A stretch of 44,122 nucleotides of DNA from an uncultured Parabacteroides sp. GTDB lineage: Bacteria > Bacteroidota > Bacteroidia > Bacteroidales > Tannerellaceae. How positions within the stretch are numbered: position 1 is the first letter of the stretch; each line of letters opens with the position of its first letter. Location of the stretch: positions 1 through 44,122 of the forward strand of contig NZ_CAJJWO010000043.1 of the NCBI RefSeq assembly GCF_905196875.1, given 5' to 3'. Positions 15,538-23,509 of this stretch are shown in pieces. The translations under genes and the position numbers were made by a program. Under the pieces are notes generated by a model that was not told where the DNA came from, did no database searches, and saw only the letters and a list, made by a program, of their open reading frames with translations.

Positions 15538-16725
15538 ATGCTACAATATTTTATCCTCTCCACTCCTTCTTTTGTCTGTTTGTTCTGGGCTTTCGCCTTG
15601 CTGATAAAAAAAGGGAAAAACTTCCGAACCAAGAGAGTCCTGGCAATCGACCTGCTTTTTTGTTCTGTTGTATTCTATATATATGGAAGTTTCTTCGTGC
15701 CCGATACCGATTATGAAAACCGTTATTGGCAGGATATTATTTATACATTTTTCCTTCCGATGCTTTACCCGCTCCACATGATCTATGCCAAACAGCTGAC
15801 AGATACAAGAAAGTTCCAGTGGTGGGTCATAGTGGCATTCGCCCCTCCTTTTATATTAACAGCATTAACTGCTACCGGCTATTTCTTGATGGGAAAAGAA
15901 AACTCCATCATCTATGCCCGTGACTTCCTGTTCAACTATGGAGAAAAGCATTTTCCTCCCGATTACCCATTGTTTAAGCTACAATATTTCTGGAATGAAG
16001 TACTGTTCATTATCGTTATCAGTATTCAAACAGTAGTTACGTTTATTTATTTTTCATACCGTATCATCAAATACAGGCACCAGCTAAAAGAGTTCTATTC
16101 TAATCCTGATGAACATTTCCAGTGGAACTTTTATTTTATATTTGCTGCTACCGGGATCTATTCATTGCTTACCTTCATAGCTGTACTGGCAGACCTGAAC
16201 AGTTATAGTTCACGTCCGATATATGTCAACACCATATTTATATTTTTTGCAATCTCCAGCTATATATTAGCCTATGCAGGCTATCATATCCAGTATACTG
16301 CTCAAGATTTTGCCCGTCAACTTGCACAGGCCGATCTTGCCGAAGAACAAAACAGTAATACTTTTATCGACGATTGTGATAGAAAAAAAAGTTACAACCC
16401 AAGACTTGTCTCTCTTTTCACCCGCCTGATCGAAGAAGAAAAAATATATCTGAAAAGCGATCTGCGTCTGGATGAAGTTGCAGCAATGGTTCAAACCAAC
16501 CGTTGTTACATATCCCGCCTGATAAACGAAAAATACCAGTGTACATTTTCCGAATATATCAACAGTTGCCGGATAACTTACGCACAGGAATTGATGCGCC
16601 GAAACCCATCGATGAAACAAGAAGTGGTAGCCGCCGAATCCGGGTTCTCACATGTGAGTACTTTTAGCAGAACTTTCAGGCAAGTGATAGGAATACCACC
16701 TAAAGAGTGGCTCAAACAACAGTAA
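15538..16725 (+). CDS. Membrane-anchored AraC-family transcriptional regulator
   Basis: The 395-residue product has about seven hydrophobic segments in residues 1-255 (for example FVCLFWAFALLI, VVFYIYGSFF, WWVIVAFAPPFILTAL, VLFIIVISIQTVVTFIYF, FYFIFAATGIYSLL and IYVNTIFIFFAISSYILAYAG), then a linker and a C-terminal AraC double helix-turn-helix from about residue 295. The second HTH reads EVVAAESGFSHVSTFSRTFRQVIGIPPKEWLKQ, the standard signature. This 7TM-AraC layout is common in Bacteroidetes and suggests direct sensing at the membrane. Start ATG 15538; a near -7 element TACTTTTA lies about 30 bases upstream. It precedes the partner-switching genes by 151 bases and could regulate them; the target is not shown. 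Confidence 0.85.
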   Translation: MLQYFILSTPSFVCLFWAFALLIKKGKNFRTKRVLAIDLLFCSVVFYIYGSFFVPDTDYENRYWQDIIYTFFLPMLYPLHMIYAKQLTDTRKFQWWVIVAFAPPFILTALTATGYFLMGKENSIIYARDFLFNYGEKHFPPDYPLFKLQYFWNEVLFIIVISIQTVVTFIYFSYRIIKYRHQLKEFYSNPDEHFQWNFYFIFAATGIYSLLTFIAVLADLNSYSSRPIYVNTIFIFFAISSYILAYAGYHIQYTAQDFARQLAQADLAEEQNSNTFIDDCDRKKSYNPRLVSLFTRLIEEEKIYLKSDLRLDEVAAMVQTNRCYISRLINEKYQCTFSEYINSCRITYAQELMRRNPSMKQEVVAAESGFSHVSTFSRTFRQVIGIPPKEWLKQQ

Positions 16726-16816
16726 TAACAGCCCAAATATACGAATTGCAAAGAGATTTATATCTTTCGTCAAGATCGGATACATAAGAAAAACAAGGCA
16801 TTTCGAACTTTCTCCA

Positions 16817-16824
16817 TACTTTTG
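16817..16824 (+). promoter_or_regulatory. -7 element of the partner-switching operon
   Basis: TACTTTTG, 52 bases ahead of the ATG at 16877; no -33 partner at the usual spacing. Confidence 0.5.
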
Positions 16825-16876
16825 CGACCATCACAAATGATCCCGGTATTAATACAGAATATTATCTTAAAAGAAG

Positions 16877-17611
16877 ATGGAGAAAGAAATTATCATTGAA
16901 AACGATTTATCAGAAATAATTCGTGTCACCCGATTTATTGAATCACTGGGGGTAAGTCTTTTCCTGCCCTCCGCCACAACAAGGCGTATTTGTCTTGCCG
17001 TTGAAGAGGCTGTTAGTTGCACCATCCACCACGCCTATCCTGATGGAGCAAAAGGCAAGATCAAACTAAAGATCAGTCAGGTAAACGGTGACATAAATTG
17101 TATGATAATAAACGATGGAATAACATTCGACCCGACACTGCTACAAGAGAAAATCGATAATTCATCTTTAGAGGATATGCTGACCGGAGGATTAGGATTC
17201 TTCCTGATCTTCAGAACAATGGATGAAATAGCTTTCCATACTGACGGTTCCCTGAATTTTCTAATGATGACAAAAGGGCTGGGGGATGCAGACGAACCCG
17301 AAAGTTCTCTAAACACCAATATCTGTAAGGTGGCAGGAGGTGTCATTATTACCATTGAAGGACGCTTGGATACAATGAATGCCCGCAGGTTTGATACTCT
17401 TATTCGTCCTGTACTGGACAACGGCACCCCTGAAATCGTTGTCAACTGCGAAAACTTAACGTATGTCAGTAGTTCCGGATTGCGTTGCTTTATCCTGATG
17501 CAAAAGAAAGTTGACAGCTCGCATGGACTACTCATTCTAAAAGGTGTATTACCGGAGATCCGTAATATTTTCGATATGACAGGCTGCTCATCCCTGTTCA
17601 CCATACACTGA
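16877..17611 (+). CDS. RsbW-like ATPase domain fused to a STAS domain
   Basis: A 244-residue cytoplasmic fusion. Residues 1 to about 135 are an anti-sigma-factor-type GHKL (HATPase_c_2) domain with the N-box region EEAVSCTIHHAYP (43-55), a D-x-G box in INDGITFDP and GGLGFFLI. Residues about 146-244 are a STAS antagonist domain ending GLLILKGVLPEIRNIFDMTG; the expected phosphoserine is S199 in YVSSSGLR. The conserved Mg-binding Asn of the N-box (N50 of SpoIIAB) is replaced by C48, so the kinase domain may bind without phosphorylating. First gene of a four-gene run, 7 bases before the binding-protein gene. The STAS part is a plausible substrate for the downstream phosphatase and kinase. Confidence 0.85.
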   Translation: MEKEIIIENDLSEIIRVTRFIESLGVSLFLPSATTRRICLAVEEAVSCTIHHAYPDGAKGKIKLKISQVNGDINCMIINDGITFDPTLLQEKIDNSSLEDMLTGGLGFFLIFRTMDEIAFHTDGSLNFLMMTKGLGDADEPESSLNTNICKVAGGVIITIEGRLDTMNARRFDTLIRPVLDNGTPEIVVNCENLTYVSSSGLRCFILMQKKVDSSHGLLILKGVLPEIRNIFDMTGCSSLFTIH

Positions 17612-17618
17612 CAAACTT

Positions 17619-18560
17619 ATGATCAAACGACACATCCTCTACTTATTGCTTATTCTCCTATATATACCAGATATGGTAAAGGGGCAAAGCATCACGATCA
17701 CCCCCAAATGGACGGCACAAGCACAATTTACCGGTTATTATGTGGCAGATAAAATGGGATTTTACAAAGAAGAGGGGCTCGATGTACGTATCGTGCATCC
17801 GGCCATCTCAGAAAGTTCTTTTTCTGTCTTGCAGAGTGGAAAAGCCCAGGTAGCCGTTATGAACCTGTCGTTTGCCCTGACGGAAAGGGCTTCGGGTGCT
17901 AAAATTATCAATGTGATGCAAACCTCACAGGAAAACAGCCTGATGCTGGTTAGCCGTCAGCCATTAACTGATCTGGCAGCATTGAAACAAAAAGATATAG
18001 CCGTATGGAACCACCTGAGCCAGAATCTACTGGATAGGATTGCTACGCGCTACCAACTTAGCGGTAAATGGATACGCTTCAACAGCGGCGTCAATATATT
18101 CCTTGCCGGGGCTGTCGATATATGCCTTGTAGGCAGTTACAATGAATATCTACAATTAGAGGAATACGGATTGCAACCGAACTCCACTTACCTTCTACAT
18201 TTCTCCGACTACGGTTACGACCTTCCGGAAGACGGGTTATACGTCACTGAAAATTTCTATCACGCGCATTCTGAAATTATCCCCAAACTTGTACGCGCCA
18301 GCATCAAGGGCTGGGAATGGGCAAATGAACACAGGGAAGAAGCCCTGGATATCGTGATGGAATTCGTACGCAACAATAATATTGGTACCAACCGCTATCA
18401 TCAACGCAAAATGCTGGAAGAATTGCTTCGGTTACAAGTGGATAAAAGTTGTAATAAACGAACATTCCACCTAAGTCCGGAAGATTTCAAACTGGCTTCA
18501 GACATCCTGTTGAATGAACAGGAAAGAGAAGATATACATTATTCTGATTTCGTTAAATAA
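17619..18560 (+). CDS. Periplasmic NMT1/SsuA-type substrate-binding protein
   Basis: A 313-residue exported protein with a signal peptide (about 1-22, MIKRHILYLLLILLYIPDMV...). The mature part resembles the NMT1/THI5-like and SsuA/TauA periplasmic binding proteins: TPKWTAQAQFTGYYVADKMGFYKEEGLDV, followed by SVLQSGKAQVAVMNLSFAL and VTENFYHAHSEIIPKLVRASIKGWEWA. These proteins normally deliver pyrimidine precursors, sulfonates or similar small molecules to an ABC transporter. No permease or ATPase lies nearby; it sits instead between a STAS fusion and a Cache-SpoIIE phosphatase, so a sensory role is likely. The ligand is unknown. The residues before the stop overlap an alternative upstream start of the next gene. 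Confidence 0.85.
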   Translation: MIKRHILYLLLILLYIPDMVKGQSITITPKWTAQAQFTGYYVADKMGFYKEEGLDVRIVHPAISESSFSVLQSGKAQVAVMNLSFALTERASGAKIINVMQTSQENSLMLVSRQPLTDLAALKQKDIAVWNHLSQNLLDRIATRYQLSGKWIRFNSGVNIFLAGAVDICLVGSYNEYLQLEEYGLQPNSTYLLHFSDYGYDLPEDGLYVTENFYHAHSEIIPKLVRASIKGWEWANEHREEALDIVMEFVRNNNIGTNRYHQRKMLEELLRLQVDKSCNKRTFHLSPEDFKLASDILLNEQEREDIHYSDFVK

Positions 18561-18567
18561 CAATCCT

Positions 18568-20505
18568 ATGCATCCTATCAGACAATACTTTCAATTCAAG
18601 TCATTTGCCAGCCGGATGAGCATCTATGTACTTTCGTTCACACTGATGGTATTTATCGCTATCATCACACTCTTCTATTTGTACAGCCGTGAAAAGGTAA
18701 CAGACTTTGCCATAAAAAGTACCCATGAACAATTGGAAAACATGGCTACCAAGATCGGCGACCTATTGAATACGGTAGAGACAACAATGAACCAGACAAG
18801 CTGGATGATAGAAGAGAGCCGAAATGACCCGGATTCATTGTTCCGTATCGTTATGGCTGTCGCTAAAAACAACGATCTGATTGTAAGCAGCGGTATCGCA
18901 TTCGTACCCGACTACTACAAAGAAAAAGGGAAGTACTTCATGCCTTACGCCTCATATATAGACAAAAAGCTCGAATGTACGGTACTGGGTAGTCCGACCT
19001 ACGATTACCCTTGCATGGATTGGTATCTGGTTCCGAAATTACTGAAGCAGAACTATTGGAGTGAACCTTATTATGACGAGGGGGGAGGAAACTTTATCAT
19101 GACTACGTTCTCCATGCCTCTATATGATGACGCAGGAGAAGTATATGCAGTCTTTACAGCTAATATTTCGCTGTCTCAATTCACCGATATGGTATCGCAA
19201 TTAAAGCCCTATACCACCAGTTTCACCTTTTTACTAAGCCGCAACGGTAGCTACATAACCAACCCGAACCGTTCAAAGATCATGAATGAAACCATTTTCA
19301 CCGATGCATCGGCCAGTAATAATCCTGAAAAGGAGCAAATTGGCAGGGAAATGCTGGCGCAACAGACAGGAACGGCTTTAATCAACCTCGACGAAAAACC
19401 GGTATATGTTTTCTATACGTCGATTCCTCACATCGGCTGGTCTGTGGGCAACGTTTGTCCACCTGATATTATTTTACAAGAACTGGATACTATCTCCAAA
19501 CAAATCATCTTTGTTTCATTAGCCGGAATGCTGATCTTATTCTTTATTATTTATATCATTATCCGCCGCCTGGTAGATCCGCTGGCACAATTCTCACAAT
19601 CAGCCCGGATCATTGCTACGGGACGGTTCAACGTAAAGCTGCCGCAAGTCAAATCGCACGATGAAATAAAAGCCCTGCATGATTCGCTCGCTTACATGCA
19701 GCAATCGCTATTCGATTACGTAGTCAAGCTCCGTGAAACAACCGCAAGCAAAGAGCGAATCGAAAGCGAACTGTCCATTGCCAAGGAAATACAGATGGGA
19801 ATGGTTCCTAAAACATTTCCTCCTTTCCCGGGACGCCATGATGTAGACCTGTATGCCATCCTGCAATCAGCAAAGGAAGTAGGAGGCGACTTGTATGACT
19901 TTTTCATCGAAGGCGACCGGCTCTACTTTATCATAGGAGATGTATCAGGGAAAGGAGTTCCGGCTTCTCTGTTTATGGCCATTGCCCGGAGCTTATTCCG
20001 TACCATCTCACGTAATATAGATTCACCTTCAGAGATCGTGACAAGAATGAACAACTCTATCTCGGAAAACAACGAGTCAAACATGTTTATTACACTTATC
20101 GTCGGCATATTGGATCTACAAGCCGGGATACTAAAAATATGTAATGCAGGCCATAATCCTCCGGCATTGATATTCCCCGACGGAAGTGTATCGTTCATGG
20201 AAACACAAAAGCAATTGATCGTAGGTATTATGCCGGATTATGTGTATTCGGACCAAACTATCAATCTTGAAAAAGGAACTAAAATATTCCTTTATACCGA
20301 TGGAATAACAGAGGCGGAAAATACAGCAAAAGACTTATACGGAGAAAAAAATCTCCAAAAGACACTGGCTGCCAACACCCGTCAAGATATACGGACAATG
20401 GTGAACTCCATTATCTGCTCGGTCGCATTCCATGTACAAATGGCCGACCAAAGCGATGACATAACAATTTTAGCAATACATTACGAACCGGAAACTAGTA
20501 AATAA
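18568..20505 (+). CDS. Cache-HAMP-SpoIIE (PP2C-type) serine phosphatase
   Basis: Membrane phosphatase of the RsbU/SpoIIE type that dephosphorylates STAS antagonists. TM1 lies at about 18-40; an extracytoplasmic dCache-like sensor follows (roughly 42-310, with WYLVPKLLKQNYWSEPYYDE); TM2 is at about 312-334; then HAMP (LVDPLAQFSQSARIIATG), a short coiled coil and a PP2C domain with AKEVGGDLYDFF, IGDVSGKGVPASLFMA and LYTDGITEAEN, the metal-binding motifs. I chose ATG 18568 (645 residues) rather than the in-frame ATG 18514, because the latter would overlap the binding-protein gene by 47 bases and adds a poor N-terminus. 14 bases before the kinase gene. Confidence 0.93.
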   Translation: MHPIRQYFQFKSFASRMSIYVLSFTLMVFIAIITLFYLYSREKVTDFAIKSTHEQLENMATKIGDLLNTVETTMNQTSWMIEESRNDPDSLFRIVMAVAKNNDLIVSSGIAFVPDYYKEKGKYFMPYASYIDKKLECTVLGSPTYDYPCMDWYLVPKLLKQNYWSEPYYDEGGGNFIMTTFSMPLYDDAGEVYAVFTANISLSQFTDMVSQLKPYTTSFTFLLSRNGSYITNPNRSKIMNETIFTDASASNNPEKEQIGREMLAQQTGTALINLDEKPVYVFYTSIPHIGWSVGNVCPPDIILQELDTISKQIIFVSLAGMLILFFIIYIIIRRLVDPLAQFSQSARIIATGRFNVKLPQVKSHDEIKALHDSLAYMQQSLFDYVVKLRETTASKERIESELSIAKEIQMGMVPKTFPPFPGRHDVDLYAILQSAKEVGGDLYDFFIEGDRLYFIIGDVSGKGVPASLFMAIARSLFRTISRNIDSPSEIVTRMNNSISENNESNMFITLIVGILDLQAGILKICNAGHNPPALIFPDGSVSFMETQKQLIVGIMPDYVYSDQTINLEKGTKIFLYTDGITEAENTAKDLYGEKNLQKTLAANTRQDIRTMVNSIICSVAFHVQMADQSDDITILAIHYEPETSK

Positions 20506-20519
20506 GAAAGGACTCCATT

Positions 20520-20933
20520 ATGATGATGAATAAAGAAATCAGGATTACCAACAATTTGGAAGAAATATCCCATTTATATGAATTCATTGAAGAATTGGGT
20601 GAGATACTTGATCTGTCTTCAGAGACCACGATGAATATCAACCTGGCACTGGAAGAAGCTGTAGCCAATATCATCATGTATGCATACCCGGAAGGGGAAG
20701 AGCATGAAATATTGTTGAAAGTGACTTCCAGTCCACAGCAACTCATCTTCCTGTTGACAGATAAAGGACAGGTATTCGACCCGACACAGGTACCCGATGC
20801 CGAAATCAATTTGTCGATCGAGGAAAGGGCCATCGGAGGGCTCGGGATTTTCCTTATCCGCAGTATCATGAACGAGATTTCGTACCAACGATTGGGGGAT
20901 GAAAACCTGCTGATAATGAAAAAGAACCTATAA
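20520..20933 (+). CDS. RsbW/SpoIIAB-like serine kinase (anti-sigma type)
   Basis: A 137-residue GHKL ATPase of the anti-sigma-factor kinase family. The N-box LALEEAVANIIMYAYPEG keeps both E46 and the Mg-binding N50, unlike the fused domain encoded upstream. A D-x-G-type box LTDKGQVFDP and GGLGIFLIRSIMNEI follow. In known systems such kinases phosphorylate a STAS protein and otherwise sequester a partner, often a sigma factor. The nearest STAS domain is in the fusion encoded at 16877-17611. Three ATG codons run in tandem at the start, so the exact first residue is uncertain by two. No sigma factor gene is adjacent. Confidence 0.9.
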   Translation: MMMNKEIRITNNLEEISHLYEFIEELGEILDLSSETTMNINLALEEAVANIIMYAYPEGEEHEILLKVTSSPQQLIFLLTDKGQVFDPTQVPDAEINLSIEERAIGGLGIFLIRSIMNEISYQRLGDENLLIMKKNL

Positions 20934-20980
20934 AGCCATATAAACCGGATCATACATGATCCACAGTTGTAGTTTTTATA

Positions 20981-20988
20981 TACCTTTG
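20981..20988 (+). promoter_or_regulatory. -7 element of the TonB receptor gene
   Basis: TACCTTTG, 23 bases before the ATG at 21012. Confidence 0.5.
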
Positions 20989-21011
20989 TCATTTCTAATA
21001 AGAATACAAAG

Positions 21012-23399
21012 ATGAATAAAAAACTCTTCGCCTTTTTACTGTTTCTTGCCTGCATCCAGATCGTACAGGCTCAAAAAAGTTATTCCATAAAAGGAATCGT
21101 AAAAGAAACGGTTAGTGGCGAACCGATCCCTTATGCTACTGTCCTGATATGGAACACTACCCAGGGAACAGCTACCGACTCCATCGGAAATTTTGAGATA
21201 ACAGGGGTTACTCCCGGTAGTTACCGGCTTCAGGCCTCTTTTATCGGCTACAAACCGACTGTAACAGCTGAGTTCCGTGTTGCTAATAAAGATGTCTATT
21301 TTCCGATCGAACTTGAAACAGCGAGCGAAAGCTTGCAGGAAGTAAACATAGTAGCCTCCCCTTTCCGTAAAACGGCAGAAAGTCCGCTGGGATTACGTGT
21401 CATCGGTTTCAAGGAGATAGAGAAGAGTGCCGGGGGTAACCGGGATATTTCACGCGTAGTACAATCATTTCCCGGAGTGGCTTCTACTGCAGCCTTCCGA
21501 AACGATCTGATGGTAAGAGGCGGCGGGCCATCCGAAAATCGTTTTTTTCTGGATGGAGTCGAAATACCGAATATCAATCACTTCTCTACACAAGGAGCTT
21601 CCGGAGGACCGGTAGGAATCATCAACCCGGATTTTGTACGCGAAGTAAACTTCTATTCGGCCGCATTTCCCGCTGCCAGAGGGAATGCACTTAGTTCTGT
21701 GTTAGATTTTAAGTTGCAAGATGGGAATAAAGAAAAGTTTTCTCTGCGAGGTACGCTCGGGGCCTCTGATGTAGGTGTATCGGTCAATGGTCCGTTAGGA
21801 AATAAAACCACCTATCAGGTATCTGTACGCCGTTCGTATCTGCAATTCCTGTTCGATATGATCGGTTTACCTTTTCTTCCGACTTTCACGGATGCTCAGT
21901 TCAAGATCAAACATGCTTTCGACAAGAAGAATGAACTGACATTCATCGGGTTAGGAGCAATCGATGATATGAAACTGAATACCGGGATGAAGGATATGAG
22001 CGAAAAGAACCAATATATCCTTGCCTATCTGCCGGTTGTAAAACAGAAGACCTATACGCTGGGTGCCGTATACAAGCATTATACAGGGCGTAATATCTAC
22101 TCTCTTATCGTCAGCCGTAGCCAGATGAACAATAAAAACATAAAATATCGCGATAACGATGAAAGTTCACCGGTCAACCTCACCTTGAATTACCGGTCGG
22201 ATGAAATTGAAAATAAATTTCGCACTGAAAATATCTTCCGCCTGCCTTATATCCAACTGCATGTAGGAGGGAATATCGATTATTCGGAATATACGAATAA
22301 TACATTTCAGAAACAATTCACCACCATTCCAAAAGAAATCAATTATCAGACAGATCTGGGACTCTGGAAATGGGGATTATATGCTACGGCTATCTATGAA
22401 AGCGTGAACGAACGTTTTACCGCTTCACTGGGTCTCCGGACGGATGCTAATAATTATTCATCGAAAATGAATAATATATTCGACCAGCTATCTCCACGCC
22501 TATCGCTATCATACCGGTTGGTGGGAGACATGTATCTAAACGCGAACCTGGGACGTTACTACGAATTGCCTCCTTACACCGTGATGGGATTCAAAGACAA
22601 TAACGGAGAATATGTAAATAAAGCTAACGAACTACAGTATATCCGTAGCGACCAGGCCGGATTAGGACTGGAATACCGCCCTTCATCCTACCTTAAATTT
22701 ACGGTTGAAGGATTTTATAAACACTATAACTATTACCCGATGTCGGTTATCGACAGTATTCCACTGGCTTCCAAAGGGACAGACTACGGTGTACTGGGGA
22801 ATGAGGCTGTCACCTCCACCGCCACCGGACGTGCCTACGGTGTGGAACTGATGGGGCGTTGGTATAATTATAAGGGCCTTACATTCATCGCTTCTTATAC
22901 CTATGTCCGCAGCGAATACAAAGACGGAAGAAATACAGGTAAATATATACCCTCCGCATGGGACAACAAGCATCTTCTCACTTTCAGCGGTACTTATTCA
23001 CTTCCTAAAAACTGGGATGTGGGAGCAAAACTGAGGGTAGTAGGCGGTGCACCTTATACTCCCTACGATGTCGAAAAAAGTAGTTATGTAAATGCATGGG
23101 ATGCCAGTGGCAGTCTCTACTACGATTACAGCCGCTTCAACAGTGAGCGTCTGAAACCGTTCACCCAACTGGACCTGCGTATAGACAAAACATTTTATCT
23201 GAAAAATATAATGTTGGGGCTCTATATCGACGTACAGAATGTACTTAATTCCAAATACAAAGAACAGGATGTCTATATTAAAACAGGGAAAATACTCAAT
23301 CCGGAAGCTCCACTGGATAAGCAACAGTATGAATTAAAACCAATAGAACGCATGACCGGAACATTATTGCCCAGCATAGGAATCATGATCGAAATATAA
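21012..23399 (+). CDS. TonB-dependent receptor with carboxypeptidase-regulatory-like domain
   Basis: Outer-membrane active-transport receptor of 795 residues. It has a signal peptide (1-20, cleavage after VQA), then an N-terminal CarboxypepD_reg-like domain (about 24-108, SYSIKGIVKETVSGEPIPYATVLIW), a plug from about 115 (MVRGGGPSENRFFLDGVEI) and a 22-strand-type barrel ending in PSIGIMIEI. There is no SusD-like partner next to it, so it is not an obvious SusC of a polysaccharide locus; small ligands such as metal chelates or vitamins are possible. It has its own promoter and lies between the partner-switching genes and a hybrid kinase, either of which might control it. Confidence 0.93.
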   Translation: MNKKLFAFLLFLACIQIVQAQKSYSIKGIVKETVSGEPIPYATVLIWNTTQGTATDSIGNFEITGVTPGSYRLQASFIGYKPTVTAEFRVANKDVYFPIELETASESLQEVNIVASPFRKTAESPLGLRVIGFKEIEKSAGGNRDISRVVQSFPGVASTAAFRNDLMVRGGGPSENRFFLDGVEIPNINHFSTQGASGGPVGIINPDFVREVNFYSAAFPAARGNALSSVLDFKLQDGNKEKFSLRGTLGASDVGVSVNGPLGNKTTYQVSVRRSYLQFLFDMIGLPFLPTFTDAQFKIKHAFDKKNELTFIGLGAIDDMKLNTGMKDMSEKNQYILAYLPVVKQKTYTLGAVYKHYTGRNIYSLIVSRSQMNNKNIKYRDNDESSPVNLTLNYRSDEIENKFRTENIFRLPYIQLHVGGNIDYSEYTNNTFQKQFTTIPKEINYQTDLGLWKWGLYATAIYESVNERFTASLGLRTDANNYSSKMNNIFDQLSPRLSLSYRLVGDMYLNANLGRYYELPPYTVMGFKDNNGEYVNKANELQYIRSDQAGLGLEYRPSSYLKFTVEGFYKHYNYYPMSVIDSIPLASKGTDYGVLGNEAVTSTATGRAYGVELMGRWYNYKGLTFIASYTYVRSEYKDGRNTGKYIPSAWDNKHLLTFSGTYSLPKNWDVGAKLRVVGGAPYTPYDVEKSSYVNAWDASGSLYYDYSRFNSERLKPFTQLDLRIDKTFYLKNIMLGLYIDVQNVLNSKYKEQDVYIKTGKILNPEAPLDKQQYELKPIERMTGTLLPSIGIMIEI

Positions 23400-23460
23400 T
23401 ACCCTTGATTTTCTTCCGTTTTTATTAACCATAGTTCTGCAATAGATAGCAAATTATTCC

Positions 23461-23468
23461 TATTTTTG
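23461..23468 (+). promoter_or_regulatory. -7 element of the hybrid kinase gene
   Basis: TATTTTTG, 41 bases before the ATG at 23510. Confidence 0.45.
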
Positions 23469-23509
23469 TAGCCGGGAAAACAGATAATAATTTGCCTGAG
23501 GAAAAGTCA

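Noticed and set aside
18514..18567. Upstream ATG for the SpoIIE phosphatase
   Set aside because: It would overlap the binding-protein gene by 47 bases and add 18 residues unlike the family; ATG 18568 fits the spacing.
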